Positions 15,689-23,625 of a DNA stretch of 64,000 bases are shown here, piece by piece. This DNA is from CATQHQ01 sp965243805 (GTDB taxonomy: Bacteria > Gemmatimonadota > Gemmatimonadetes > Longimicrobiales > Gaopeijiaceae): NCBI GenBank assembly GCA_965243805.1, contig OZ251577.1:3038001-3102000 (forward strand), written 5' to 3'. The translations under genes were made by a program, and so were the position numbers. The notes beneath the pieces are model-generated. The model had not been told where the DNA came from. It saw only the letters and a list, made by a program, of their open reading frames with translations, and searched no databases. Every line of letters begins with the position of its first letter. Positions within the stretch are counted from its first letter, which is position 1.

Positions 15689-16810
15689 ATGGCGAAGGGG
15701 AAGAGGGCGACGACGAAGGGGACGACGAGCCTGCGGCAGGGCGTGCGGATCGGCGCGCGGGGATCGAGGGCGGCGACGGCGCTGCTGGCGGTCGTGGCGG
15801 CTGCCGGGGCCCGGCCCGCACCGGCCACGGCGCAGGAAGTACACCGGATCTCGGGCCGCGAGGTGGTCGTCTACAACTTGGCGGGCGCCGTGAAGGTCGT
15901 GGCCGGAGAGGGTCCCGACATGGTGGTGGAGGTGACTCGTGGCGGGGACGACGGAGACCGGCTCCGCGTGGAGACTGGGCGGATCGGGGGGCGGGAGTCG
16001 CTCCGAGTCGTCTACCCCGACGACCGGATCGTGTACAGGGGCATGGGCCGCTCCGTCTCGACTGTGAGCGTGCGCAGCGACGGCACCTTCTACGGCGGGA
16101 GGCGCGGCGGCAACGGAGACCGAGTGCGCATATCGGGCCGAGGCAGCGGACTGGAGGCCCACGCGGACCTGGTGGTACGGGTGCCGCGGGGAGGTGCGGC
16201 GGCAGTGCGCTTGGCGGTTGGCCACGGCGTCGCCCGGGGCGTGACCGGCGATGTGGAGTTCGACACGGGGTCGGGTGGGGTGGAGGTGGCCGACGTGACC
16301 GGGAACGTGGATGTGGACACGGGTTCCGGCGCGGTGAGGATCTCCGGGGTCGAGGGGATCGTGTCGGCCGACACAGGATCAGGCTCCATCGAGCTGGAGG
16401 CAATCTCCGGCGCCTCGCTGGAGGCCGACACTGGATCGGGTCAGGTGGAGGGCCGGAACGTGGAGGTGGAGGAGCTGATCGTGGACACCGGGTCGGGCCG
16501 CGTCCGATTCGAGCGGCTGGCCGCCGCCGATGTGGAGTGCGACACGGGCAGCGGCTCGGTGCACCTGGGCCTGGCGACCGATGTGGACCGGCTGGTGGTG
16601 GACACGGGGTCGGGCGGGGTAGTGCTGGAGGTGCCCGACGACTTCGGCGCGGAGATGGTGCTGGACACGGGCGCCGGCCGAATCCAGGTGGATGTGCCGG
16701 CCAACGTCTCCGTGTCGAAGCGGGACCACTTCCGAGGCACGGTGGGCGACGGCAACGGGCGGGTCTCCGTCGATACCGGCGCCGGGGGGATCCGAATCCG
16801 TCGCCAGTGA
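15689..16810 (+). CDS. DUF4097 family secreted beta-repeat protein
   Basis: A 373-aa protein with an N-terminal signal (hydrophobic ATALLAVVAAAG, then PATAQ) after a basic leader. The mature part is a series of short beta-strand repeats, each carrying the motif DTGSG or a close variant about every 20 residues, typical of DUF4097 (right-handed beta-helix/adhesin-like) proteins. It ends with DTGAGGIRIRRQ. Such proteins are exported, with unknown role. The start is ATG at 15689 with AGGGAAGG upstream. A 12-bp perfect inverted repeat directly after the stop probably ends the transcript. Confidence 0.85.
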   Translation: MAKGKRATTKGTTSLRQGVRIGARGSRAATALLAVVAAAGARPAPATAQEVHRISGREVVVYNLAGAVKVVAGEGPDMVVEVTRGGDDGDRLRVETGRIGGRESLRVVYPDDRIVYRGMGRSVSTVSVRSDGTFYGGRRGGNGDRVRISGRGSGLEAHADLVVRVPRGGAAAVRLAVGHGVARGVTGDVEFDTGSGGVEVADVTGNVDVDTGSGAVRISGVEGIVSADTGSGSIELEAISGASLEADTGSGQVEGRNVEVEELIVDTGSGRVRFERLAAADVECDTGSGSVHLGLATDVDRLVVDTGSGGVVLEVPDDFGAEMVLDTGAGRIQVDVPANVSVSKRDHFRGTVGDGNGRVSVDTGAGGIRIRRQ

Positions 16811-16816
16811 CGCTCG

Positions 16817-16848
16817 GGCGCCGGCACCGCTACTTGGGTGCCGGCGCC
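16817..16848. terminator. Bidirectional hairpin between convergent genes
   Basis: A perfect 12-bp inverted repeat (GGCGCCGGCACC, eight-base loop, GGTGCCGGCGCC) lies in the 58-bp gap between the convergent DUF4097 and DUF2911 genes. There is no T-run on either side, so intrinsic termination would be weak, but position and symmetry support a shared transcript end. Confidence 0.65.
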
Positions 16849-16868
16849 GTTGCGCCGCCAGTGGGGGG

Positions 16869-17468
16869 CTACCGCCGCTGGATCGGGATCTCCACTTGGT
16901 AGCCTTCCCAGCGCAGGACCAGCGTGGCCGCGTCGGCGCCGGCGTCCTCGAAGGAGAAGTCCAGCGTCTCCGTGTGGTCGTGGGCCGAGACCGACACCTC
17001 GCCGGAGCCTACGTTGTTGGCGGCCACCTCGTCACCCATGTAGGCGCCCCACCGCTCCACGACGCTGTTGACGTAGATCCGCCAAGAGTTCTCGTCGGGG
17101 AGGGCGTAGAGCGAGTACGATCCGGCGTCCACGTCGACGCCGGCCACCGAGGCGGCGAAGGGCAGGTGGATCGAGGTGGCCTCGTTGGCTCCCATCCGCC
17201 AGTTCTTCTCGCCGTACGGGTAGCTGTGGTCCTCTCCGCTGCCGCCGATGAAGGTCCGGTCCCGGACCGACGGGGCGCCGTAGCAGACCTTGACCTGGTC
17301 GCCGCCCATGTCGACGACCGCCGAGTCGAGGGGGCTGGGCCTCTCGCCCACGGCTTGGTTGCTGCCGGGGCGCACCCAGCAGTTCTGGGCTTCCAGGGAC
17401 GACGGTGCGGCGACGACCGCGAGGGTCGCGGCCCCAAACGCCAGGACGAACATGAAGCGCTTCTTCAT
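16869..17468 (-). CDS. DUF2911 domain-containing exported protein
   Basis: A 199-aa protein with a clear Sec signal (MKKRFMFVLAFGAATLAVVAA, cleavage after SLEAQ) and a DUF2911 domain: PSPLDSAVVDMGGDQVKVCYGAPSVRDR near the start, then YPYGEKNWRMGANEAT, SYSLYALPDENSWRIYVN and a C-terminal beta strand TLVLRWEGYQVEIPI. DUF2911 proteins are common in Bacteroidota and Gemmatimonadota; their function is unknown. The start at 17468 is decided by a perfect AAGGAGG ribosome binding site seven bases upstream; the frame is open further but lacks such a site. Confidence 0.9.
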   Translation of the reverse strand: MKKRFMFVLAFGAATLAVVAAPSSLEAQNCWVRPGSNQAVGERPSPLDSAVVDMGGDQVKVCYGAPSVRDRTFIGGSGEDHSYPYGEKNWRMGANEATSIHLPFAASVAGVDVDAGSYSLYALPDENSWRIYVNSVVERWGAYMGDEVAANNVGSGEVSVSAHDHTETLDFSFEDAGADAATLVLRWEGYQVEIPIQRR

Positions 17469-17591
17469 TGGTGCCTCCTTCGAGCCTTGCCACGGCAGGG
17501 TCACGAGCCTCTGCCAAGGCGGGGTTCAGAGTGGGAATGCGAAACCCGAAATTTGCCGAAGCTCATCCGCCGAGGCCAGGGGGGGCGCGAC

Positions 17592-17638
17592 GTGCCGAAG
17601 CCAGGGGGGCTCGAGGTGCCGAAGTCATGGGGCTCGAC
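17592..17638 (+). repeat. 2 x ~24-bp intergenic tandem repeat
   Basis: Two imperfect units begin GTGCCGAAG and end in GGGGCTCGA, 24 and 23 bases long; a more degenerate trace of the same words precedes them from about 17554. It is non-coding as far as I can see. Confidence 0.6.
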
Positions 17639-17646
17639 GAAGGAGC

Positions 17647-17681
17647 GGAAGAAACGGCTTGACAGGAAGAAACGGCTTGAC
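17647..17681 (+). repeat. 17-bp direct repeat duplicating a TTGAC box
   Basis: GGAAGAAACGGCTTGAC occurs twice with an 18-bp period, so the -35-like hexamer is present twice (TTGACA at 17659, TTGACC at 17677). Only the second is correctly spaced to the -10 box at 17701. Confidence 0.75.
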
Positions 17682-17706
17682 CCTTGCGCCGGGAAGCGCA
17701 TACATT
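17677..17706 (+). promoter_or_regulatory. Sigma-70 type promoter of the TPR gene
   Basis: TTGACC (17677-17682), an 18-bp spacer and TACATT (17701-17706) match the -35/-10 consensus well for this G+C content. The start codon of the TPR gene lies 113 bp downstream. Confidence 0.6.
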
Positions 17707-17819
17707 GTTCTGTTCGTCTTGCCGGGAACTTCCTGGCGTCTCCGGTGCGGCTTCAAGAGAGCGTCGCAACCGGACGAGCGTGGAAAATCTTCTGGAACTC
17801 ATAAGGGGAGAAGAGAAAC

Positions 17820-19568
17820 ATGAGAGGTTGGTGGGTACGCTTTGGGATCGCGGCAGCGGGCGCCTTCGTGCTGCTCGCCGGGTCCCTGCCGACGGACGCG
17901 GGCGCACAGGCGACGGAGCGGTTCCGTGTCATGGTCACGAACCTGATGCCCGCCGAGGGCTCCGACGACGACTTCGGCAAGGATCTGGCCAAGGAGCTGC
18001 GGAAGCTCATCAACGAGTACCCCACGCACCAGCCCGTCGAAGAGGGCGAGATCAAGGACAAGGCGAGGGACTTCGATCTGGACATGGACGAGCTGGACTG
18101 CATCCGGTCGCTCCAGCTCGCCACCCAGATGAACGTCCAGGTCGTCTTCTGCGGAGCGTACGTGGAGAACAAGGACGCCAAGGAGTTCTCCCTCTCTGGC
18201 GTCAAGTTCGCTGTGCCCGGCGCCACCGAGTTCCTCATCGAAGACCGCACCTGGGGCGAGAGGGACTACGAGATGGCGGCGGCGCAGATCTCGGGGGCGT
18301 TCGAGGTCTACGTGACCCAGATCCGCCACGCCCAGTTCTGCGCCGACTACTTCAACTCCAAGGACTGGAACGGGGCCGAGACGAACTGCCGCCAAGCCCT
18401 GGACATGAATCCGTCCGACGCTCAATCCCGCCTCTTCTATGCGCACGTCCAGAAGGAGCTGGGCCGGGACCAGGAGGCCTACGACGAGGCGGTGAAGGTG
18501 ATCGAGACCGATCCCCTGAACGAAAACGCCCTCGAACTGGCCGGGTATCAGGCCGCCGTCCTCGACCGACCGGTGGAAGCGCGGCAGCACTACGAGCGCT
18601 ATCTACAGCTGGACCCGGACAACGCGCCGGTCAGGATGAGGGTTGCCTACGATCTAGCCACCGCCGGCGACTCCGAAGGCGCCATGCTGCTCATCGAAGA
18701 AGGGCTGCAGCTGGACGCCGAAAACGTGGACATGCTGCTGCAACACGCTTCCTTTGCCACCCGGGCCGCTCAGGACCTGCGCACCGGCGTGGCCGCCGAC
18801 GAGCCGCTCTCGGCCGAAGTCGCCCAACTGTATCAGAAGGCGCTGACCTCCTACGAAGGTGCCTACGCCGTGCAGGGCGAGGAGATGGACGGCGCCCACC
18901 TGCGGAACATGGTGGCTGCCTACTTCCAGTTGGAGCAGTTGGACGAGGCCATCCAGATGGCGGAGCGGGGGCTGGAGACCCATCCCGAGGAGACCCAGCT
19001 TTGGTCCCTCTACGCCGACATCCTCAAGCGGTCCGATCGCCTGGACGACGCCGTGGCGGCCCTGGGCGAGCTGGCGAGCCGCGACCCCGCCTACCCGAAC
19101 GTGAAGGCTCGCCAGGGGCAGTGGCTCCTGGATGCAGGACGGGAGGACGACGCCTTTCCCTACCTCCAGGCGGCGGTGGAGCAGGGGGAGCAGCCCGCCG
19201 ATGGCATCGCCAGGATCCTCTTTGCTGCCGGGCACCGCGGGGGCGTCGCCAAGAACGACTGGCGCTACGCGCTGCGGATGATCGAGATGGCCAAGGGCTT
19301 CACGGGGGTGAGCGAGGAAACTGCGGGCATGCTGGACTTCTGGCAGGCCTATTCCCTGTACAACCAAGCGAAGGACCAGCAGGAGCCCCAGACCCTCCAG
19401 ACGGCCCAGGCGTCGTTGCCCAAGTTCCAGGAGGCTGCCCGCCTCTTCGCTCTGGGCCGAGTCGCCGCCTACGCCGACACCCAGCCGACGATCAAGCTCC
19501 AGGTCTTCCGGGACGCGACCCAGCAGTACATCGAGATCCAGTTGACGGTTATCCAGCGGGGGGACTGA
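17820..19568 (+). CDS. Secreted tetratricopeptide repeat protein
   Basis: A 582-aa protein with a signal peptide (IAAAGAFVLLAGSLPTDAGAQ) and, after a 130-residue N-terminal domain containing FRVMVTNLMP, a long series of TPR units. Examples are CADYFNSKDWNGAETNCRQA, ARQHYERYLQLDPDNAPV and LDEAIQMAERGLETHPEE. The protein is probably periplasmic or outer-membrane associated and provides a scaffold for protein contacts. It stands alone between its own promoter and a strong terminator, so it is likely monocistronic and well expressed. The start is ATG at 17820 with a GGGGAGAAGAG site upstream. I do not recognise a more specific family. Confidence 0.85.
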   Translation: MRGWWVRFGIAAAGAFVLLAGSLPTDAGAQATERFRVMVTNLMPAEGSDDDFGKDLAKELRKLINEYPTHQPVEEGEIKDKARDFDLDMDELDCIRSLQLATQMNVQVVFCGAYVENKDAKEFSLSGVKFAVPGATEFLIEDRTWGERDYEMAAAQISGAFEVYVTQIRHAQFCADYFNSKDWNGAETNCRQALDMNPSDAQSRLFYAHVQKELGRDQEAYDEAVKVIETDPLNENALELAGYQAAVLDRPVEARQHYERYLQLDPDNAPVRMRVAYDLATAGDSEGAMLLIEEGLQLDAENVDMLLQHASFATRAAQDLRTGVAADEPLSAEVAQLYQKALTSYEGAYAVQGEEMDGAHLRNMVAAYFQLEQLDEAIQMAERGLETHPEETQLWSLYADILKRSDRLDDAVAALGELASRDPAYPNVKARQGQWLLDAGREDDAFPYLQAAVEQGEQPADGIARILFAAGHRGGVAKNDWRYALRMIEMAKGFTGVSEETAGMLDFWQAYSLYNQAKDQQEPQTLQTAQASLPKFQEAARLFALGRVAAYADTQPTIKLQVFRDATQQYIEIQLTVIQRGD

Positions 19569-19601
19569 CCGCCAGAATCCAGCCGGAAGACTCATAGATA
19601 G

Positions 19602-19645
19602 AGGCGTCGCGGGCCCCCGTGGGGGGGCTCGCGGCGCCTTTTTTT
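19602..19645 (+). terminator. Strong intrinsic terminator after the TPR gene
   Basis: A G+C-rich hairpin of about 17 pairs with few mismatches (AGGCGTCGCGGGCCCCC against GGGGGCTCGCGGCGCCT) is followed by seven T residues at 19639-19645. It ends the TPR transcript and separates it from the dcw promoter. Confidence 0.92.
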
Positions 19646-19737
19646 GTGCCCCCCTGAGGGGCCCCTGAGGGTCCTCCTGCGCGGGCTCCCCGAGGGCTCT
19701 GCTGGGCGGCTCCCCGAGGTCCTCTCGAACTTTCTCC

Positions 19738-19766
19738 TTGCGGCGGGAACCGGTGTGTATTACAGT
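19738..19766 (+). promoter_or_regulatory. Promoter of the dcw (division and cell wall) cluster
   Basis: TTGCGG (19738-19743), a 17-bp spacer and TACAGT (19761-19766) form a plausible sigma-70 promoter 34 bp before mraZ. The -10 box touches the first MraZ box, so MraZ binding would block it. Confidence 0.6.
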
Positions 19767-19790
19767 GGGACGCTGTGGGATAAAATGGGA
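19766..19790 (+). promoter_or_regulatory. MraZ-binding boxes (three TGGGA repeats)
   Basis: TGGGA occurs at 19766-19770, 19776-19780 and 19786-19790, exactly ten bases apart, immediately before mraZ. Direct TGGGA-type repeats separated by five bases are the known operator of MraZ, which represses its own dcw operon in several bacteria. Autoregulation here is inferred from this match. Confidence 0.85.
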
Positions 19791-19799
19791 GAAAGGACC

Positions 19800-20231
19800 A
19801 TGCCCGGACTGCTAGGCCGCCACGACTTCCAGATCGACGCCAAGGGGCGCGTGAGCTTCCCTGCGGCGTTTCGCCGGAGTGTGTCTGGAAATCCGATGGT
19901 TCTCCTCCAGTGGCAGAAGACCCACCTGCACCTCTTCCCGGACGAGACGTGGGCCGGAATCGAAAAGAACCTGCTGGACCACCGGAAGGCTCGTAGGGAC
20001 GGGGGTGCCTACCTGCGGAGGATCACCGCCAACGCCGTGGAGGTGGAGCCCGACTCTGCCGGACGGATACGGATTCCGGCTTGGCACCGGGTCCGGGCGG
20101 GCCTCGACGGCGAGGTGGTGTTCGTGGGAGCCGTGGATCGGATTGAGCTGTGGAACCCGGCTCGCTTCGAGAAGCAGCTGGCCTCCGCGGACGCCGCAGA
20201 CGACGACTTCGTTGCGCAGATATTCTCGTGA
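19800..20231 (+). CDS. mraZ: Transcriptional regulator MraZ
   Basis: A 143-aa protein of normal length with two SpoVT/AbrB-like MraZ domains; each carries the DxxGR motif (DAKGRVSFPAAFR near residue 13, DSAGRIRIPAWHR near residue 85). MraZ is the autorepressor at the head of the dcw cluster. The ATG at 19800 follows an AGAAAGGA site and the three TGGGA boxes lie directly upstream. The next gene starts 38 bp after the stop, so this is the first cistron of the operon. Confidence 0.96.
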   Translation: MPGLLGRHDFQIDAKGRVSFPAAFRRSVSGNPMVLLQWQKTHLHLFPDETWAGIEKNLLDHRKARRDGGAYLRRITANAVEVEPDSAGRIRIPAWHRVRAGLDGEVVFVGAVDRIELWNPARFEKQLASADAADDDFVAQIFS

Positions 20232-20265
20232 GCACGGCCTCCCTGGCGCCGGCGGGAAGGCGAGC

Positions 20266-20337
20266 GATGTGGCCGGCGACGGTGCGGGGGACGCGACGGG
20301 CGACGTGGCGGCAGACATGGCGGGGGACCTGGCGCGG
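20266..20337 (+). repeat. 6 x 12-bp tandem repeat at the rsmH start
   Basis: Six 12-bp units (GAC-x-GCG-GGG type) encode DVAG, DGAG, DATG, DVAA, DMAG and DLAR-like tetrapeptides. The likely GTG start of rsmH lies within the first unit, so the number of units sets the length of the N-terminal tail. Confidence 0.75.
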
Positions 20338-21288
20338 GACAAGACCGCCGGGCATCACCGTCCCGTGCTGGTGGACCAAGTCGTGACTGCCCTGACGGCG
20401 GGCCGAGGGCGTCTCTCGGGGGCGTCTCACGGGGGACTTTGCCTGGACGGCACCGTGGGAGACGGCGGCCACGCGGCCGCGCTGCTGGAGCGATGCACCG
20501 AGTGCCGCCTGCTGGGCGTGGACCGGGACCCGGACGCGCTGAAGACGGCCCGACGGCGGCTGTCCCGCTTCGCCGAGAGGGTGCGGCTCGCGCCGATCTC
20601 CTTTCGGGACGCGGCCCGGGACCCGGAAGTGCAGAGGGAGGGGCTGGCGGGGGCGCTGCTCGACTTGGGCGTCAGCTCGCGGCAGCTGGACGAGCGCGCG
20701 CGGGGCTTCACATACCGTCGGGGCGCGCCCCTGGACATGCGCATGGACCCGGGGGCGCCGGAGACGGCGGCGGCGTTTCTGGCCCGAGCGACCCGCGCCG
20801 AGCTGGTGGCGGCTCTGCGCCGGGGCGAGGCGCCCCGGCCGGCGGCGTTGGCGCAGCGCGTCGTCCGGCGCCGCCGCAGCCGTCCCTTCCGCACCAGCGA
20901 CGACCTGGTGGGTGCGCTGGAAGCGACGCTGCGCCGCCGAGCCGCCCCTGCCGAGAAGGCGCGGCTCTTCCAAGCGCTGCGGATGCGCGTCAACGACGAG
21001 GTGGCGGCCCTGGAAGAGGCGCTGCCGGCAATCCGGGACGTGCTGCGCCCCGGCGCCGTCCTGGTGGTCGTCTCCTACCACTCGGTGGAGGACCGGATCG
21101 TGAAGCGCGCCTTCCGGTCGTGGAGCGATCCCGGCTTCGGCGCGCCCCGTCGTCTGCCTGCGCTGGCCCCGGCCGCCTCGGCGGGCGAGGAGCTGAACCG
21201 CAAGCCGGTGGTTCCGGGGACCGCCGAGGTGGCGGCCAACCCGCGAGCTCGGTCGGCTCGGCTCCGGTCGTGGAGGCGGGCCGCATGA
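20269..21288 (+). CDS. rsmH: 16S rRNA (cytosine(1402)-N4)-methyltransferase
   Basis: About 339 aa; a SAM-dependent methyltransferase acting on the ribosomal P site. Family blocks are HRPVLVDQV, LDGTVGDGGHAAALLE (SAM-binding), GALLDLGVSSRQLDE, GFTYRRGAPLDMRMD, and near the C-terminus VVVSYHSVEDRIVKR. The start is uncertain: GTG at 20269 has a GGGAAGG site eight bases upstream, whereas an in-frame ATG lies at 20317. With the former, a repeat-made tail of about 25 residues precedes the family's usual start. It is the second gene of the dcw operon, as in most bacteria. Confidence 0.95.
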   Translation: MAGDGAGDATGDVAADMAGDLARDKTAGHHRPVLVDQVVTALTAGRGRLSGASHGGLCLDGTVGDGGHAAALLERCTECRLLGVDRDPDALKTARRRLSRFAERVRLAPISFRDAARDPEVQREGLAGALLDLGVSSRQLDERARGFTYRRGAPLDMRMDPGAPETAAAFLARATRAELVAALRRGEAPRPAALAQRVVRRRRSRPFRTSDDLVGALEATLRRRAAPAEKARLFQALRMRVNDEVAALEEALPAIRDVLRPGAVLVVVSYHSVEDRIVKRAFRSWSDPGFGAPRRLPALAPAASAGEELNRKPVVPGTAEVAANPRARSARLRSWRRAA

Positions 21289-21301
21289 GGGAGATTTCCG
21301 C

Positions 21302-21604
21302 ATGAAGGGGGAGTTCCGCATGATCCGCCCCCGCGCCGCCGGCAGAATCATCGTCGGCTTGGTCGCTGTGCTCGCCGCCCTGGCTCTCGTGGCGTGGCGC
21401 CAGTCCGAGGCCCGAGAGACGATGGCGGAGCTGGAGGATGTGGTCCGGGAGCTGGCGGTTGCCGGCGACGAGATGGAGGAGCTGGTGCGCGTGCTGGCCC
21501 GGGTGGAAGGACGCGCCTGGGTCGCGGCAGAGGCGCGGCGTCGTCTGGGACTGCGGCCGCCTGGCGACGGAGAGGTGGTGATCCCGTCGGGAGGAGCCTG
21601 GTGA
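21302..21604 (+). CDS. ftsL: Cell division protein FtsL
   Basis: A 100-aa bitopic protein: a short basic N-terminus, one membrane helix (IIVGLVAVLAALALVAW) and a periplasmic helical part rich in Glu and Val that should form a coiled coil with DivIC/FtsB. Sequence alone would not name it, but size, topology and position between rsmH and ftsI are diagnostic of FtsL. Three near-identical CCGCATGA words provide alternative starts; ATG 21302 follows GAGGGAG and ATG 21320 follows GGGGGAG, so either is possible. The stop overlaps ftsI by GTGA. Confidence 0.85.
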   Translation: MKGEFRMIRPRAAGRIIVGLVAVLAALALVAWRQSEARETMAELEDVVRELAVAGDEMEELVRVLARVEGRAWVAAEARRRLGLRPPGDGEVVIPSGGAW

Positions 21605-23625
21605 CCCGCGCTCGCCGAACATCCGACCCAGGCAGGAAAGTTCGCGCCCGTCGCCGCTTCCTCCTCCTCTTCTGGCTCGTCTTGGGCGGGGTGCTCGTCG
21701 CCCGTTCCGCTGAAGTGCAGGTCGCCGAGCACCGAGAGTGGGCGAACGACGCCCTGGGCCAGCACCAGAAGACCCGGGTCGTTCCCGCGCCTCGGGGCCG
21801 GATCGTGGACCGCAACGGCGGCGAGCTGGCGATCAGCCATTGGCGCGCCGAGGTGGGAATCGCGCCCAACGAGCTCCAGAACCGCGAGACGGCGGCGGCA
21901 GCGCTCGTCGACAACCTGGGTCTGGACGCGCGGGCCGCCCGGCGGGTGACGGCGGCGGAGCGGTCGTGGCATGTAGTCCCAGGCCGCTACTCGATGACCC
22001 AAGTCGTCCGGCTCCGGGAGCTGCGCGGCGTCCACGTGAAGGGGGAGCTGCACCGCCTCTACCCGCGGGACGAGCTGGGCCGGGGCCTGCTGGGGTCGGT
22101 GCAGGACGGGCGCGGGGCGGGCGGCGTCGAGCAGTCGATGGACGAGGAGCTGTCGGGACGTGCGGGGCGGGAGATCGTCGCGCGGGACAATCAGGGCCGC
22201 GAGATCCCCGGCCGCTTGGTGACGGTGGAGGAGCCGGTGCCCGGCCGAGAAGTGGTGCTCACGATCGACATGGACTTGCAGGCCGTCGCCGAGAATGTGC
22301 TCCGCGACGCGGTGGAGTCGACCTCGGCCCGAGGCGGCGATCTGGTGGTGACCGATCCCGTCACCGGCGAGATCCTGGCGATGGCTTCGGCGGCCAATGG
22401 ATCGCCCTCCGCCCTTTCCGCGATCACGACTCCCTACGAGCCCGGCTCCACCGTCAAGCCCTTCACTCTGGCCGCCCTACTGCAACACGGCTTGGCTTCC
22501 CTCGCCGACTCGGTGGACACGGGCAACGGTCGGTGGGAGGTGGCGGGGCGCGAGATCACCGACGTCCACGGCGGCGGGTGGATGAGCCTTCACGAGGTGA
22601 TTCAGCAGTCGTCCAACGTGGGCATCGCCAAGTTCGCGTCGCGCATGACGCACCGGCAGCAGTACACCAACCTTCGCGACTTCGGATTCGGGACGCCGAC
22701 GGGGATCGCCCTCCCGGGAGAGGCGGCGGGCGTGTTGCGGCGGCCCCAGGAGTGGTCTCGCCAGTCGTCCCACTCCCTGTCGTTCGGCTACGAGCTCTCG
22801 GTGACGCCCCTCCAGATGGCGATGGCGTTCGGGGCGTTGGCCAACGGCGGCCTGCTCATGGAGCCGCGCCTGATCAAGGAGGTGCGGGGTCCGAACGGAC
22901 TGCCCGCGCGCGCTGACCGTCCCCGGGTCGTCCGGCGGGTGCTGCCTGAACGGATCGCCGAGACGCTGACGCCCGTGCTCGTGGACGTGGTGGAGAACGG
23001 GACGGGGGCGCAGGCCCGAATGTCGTCGTTCCTGGTCGCCGGCAAGAGCGGCACGACTCGGGCGGTGGGAGACGACGGGCGGTACGAAACGGGCGCCTAC
23101 CACTCCTCCTTTGGCGCGTACTTCCCGGCGGACAACCCCCAGCTCCTCTTCTTCGTGAAGCTCGACCGGCCCCGGGGGGCGTACTACGGAGGTGCGACGG
23201 CGGCGCCGGCGACGCGCACGGCGCTGGAGAGCCTCCTCTCGGCGCGCCGGTCGCCGATCGATCTTCGGGCGCTGGCGCGAGCCCAGCGTCGGTACATCCC
23301 GCCGCCGCCCACCACTCCCCTGGTGCGCTTCGCCGCGGCCGCCGGCGATCCCTGGGCGGTCGGCGCGCGCCCGGCCGGCGACTTCGGCGGAGGTGCGCGT
23401 GGAGCGGGCGGCTTGACTCGGCGCCGCTCCGACGACCCCCGCGAGCGGGAGATGACGGTTCCGTCGCTGGAAGGGGCCTCGGTGCGGGTGGCTCTGCGGC
23501 GGCTCCACGAGATGGGGTTGCGGGTGCGGTTGGAGGGGAGCGGCTCGGTGGCGGGGACGGCTCCGGTGGCGGGCGCGTCGGTCTGGGCAGGGGACACAGT
23601 TCGGGTGCGGGGGAGGGCGAAGTGA
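21601..23625 (+). CDS. ftsI: Peptidoglycan D,D-transpeptidase FtsI/PBP with C-terminal PASTA domain
   Basis: A 674-aa class B penicillin-binding protein. One N-terminal membrane helix (FLLLFWLVLGGVLVA) is followed by a dimerisation domain with PRGRIVDRNGGELA. The transpeptidase domain has the catalytic triad motifs STVK (in EPGSTVKPF), SSN (in QQSSNVGIAK) and KSGT (in VAGKSGTTR). The last 60 residues (VPSLEGASVRVALRRLHEMG) form a PASTA domain, as in Gram-positive PBP2x and SpoVD and in some Gram-negative phyla. It cross-links septal peptidoglycan together with FtsW. The start is GTG overlapping the ftsL stop (GTGA). Confidence 0.94.
   Translation: MTRARRTSDPGRKVRARRRFLLLFWLVLGGVLVARSAEVQVAEHREWANDALGQHQKTRVVPAPRGRIVDRNGGELAISHWRAEVGIAPNELQNRETAAAALVDNLGLDARAARRVTAAERSWHVVPGRYSMTQVVRLRELRGVHVKGELHRLYPRDELGRGLLGSVQDGRGAGGVEQSMDEELSGRAGREIVARDNQGREIPGRLVTVEEPVPGREVVLTIDMDLQAVAENVLRDAVESTSARGGDLVVTDPVTGEILAMASAANGSPSALSAITTPYEPGSTVKPFTLAALLQHGLASLADSVDTGNGRWEVAGREITDVHGGGWMSLHEVIQQSSNVGIAKFASRMTHRQQYTNLRDFGFGTPTGIALPGEAAGVLRRPQEWSRQSSHSLSFGYELSVTPLQMAMAFGALANGGLLMEPRLIKEVRGPNGLPARADRPRVVRRVLPERIAETLTPVLVDVVENGTGAQARMSSFLVAGKSGTTRAVGDDGRYETGAYHSSFGAYFPADNPQLLFFVKLDRPRGAYYGGATAAPATRTALESLLSARRSPIDLRALARAQRRYIPPPPTTPLVRFAAAAGDPWAVGARPAGDFGGGARGAGGLTRRRSDDPREREMTVPSLEGASVRVALRRLHEMGLRVRLEGSGSVAGTAPVAGASVWAGDTVRVRGRAK

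Larger units (their letters stand above)
17469..17819. other. 351-bp divergent intergenic region with repeats and a promoter
   Basis: This gap separates the DUF2911 gene (leftward) from the TPR gene (rightward). Next to the DUF2911 start is its AAGGAGG site. Further right are two imperfect 23-24-bp tandem repeats (17592-17638), a 17-bp direct repeat carrying TTGAC twice (17647-17681), a plausible sigma-70 promoter (17677-17706) and the TPR gene's ribosome binding region (AAGGGGAG near 17802). I see no gene in it. Confidence 0.7.

Noticed and set aside
16225..16810. DTGSG repeats of the DUF4097 gene as another minisatellite
   Set aside because: The roughly 20-residue periodicity is a normal structural repeat of this beta-helix family and the DNA between motifs is not repeated closely.
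17592..17681. CRISPR-like array
   Set aside because: Units are adjacent, degenerate, only two to three in number and have no spacers; they are plain tandem repeats.
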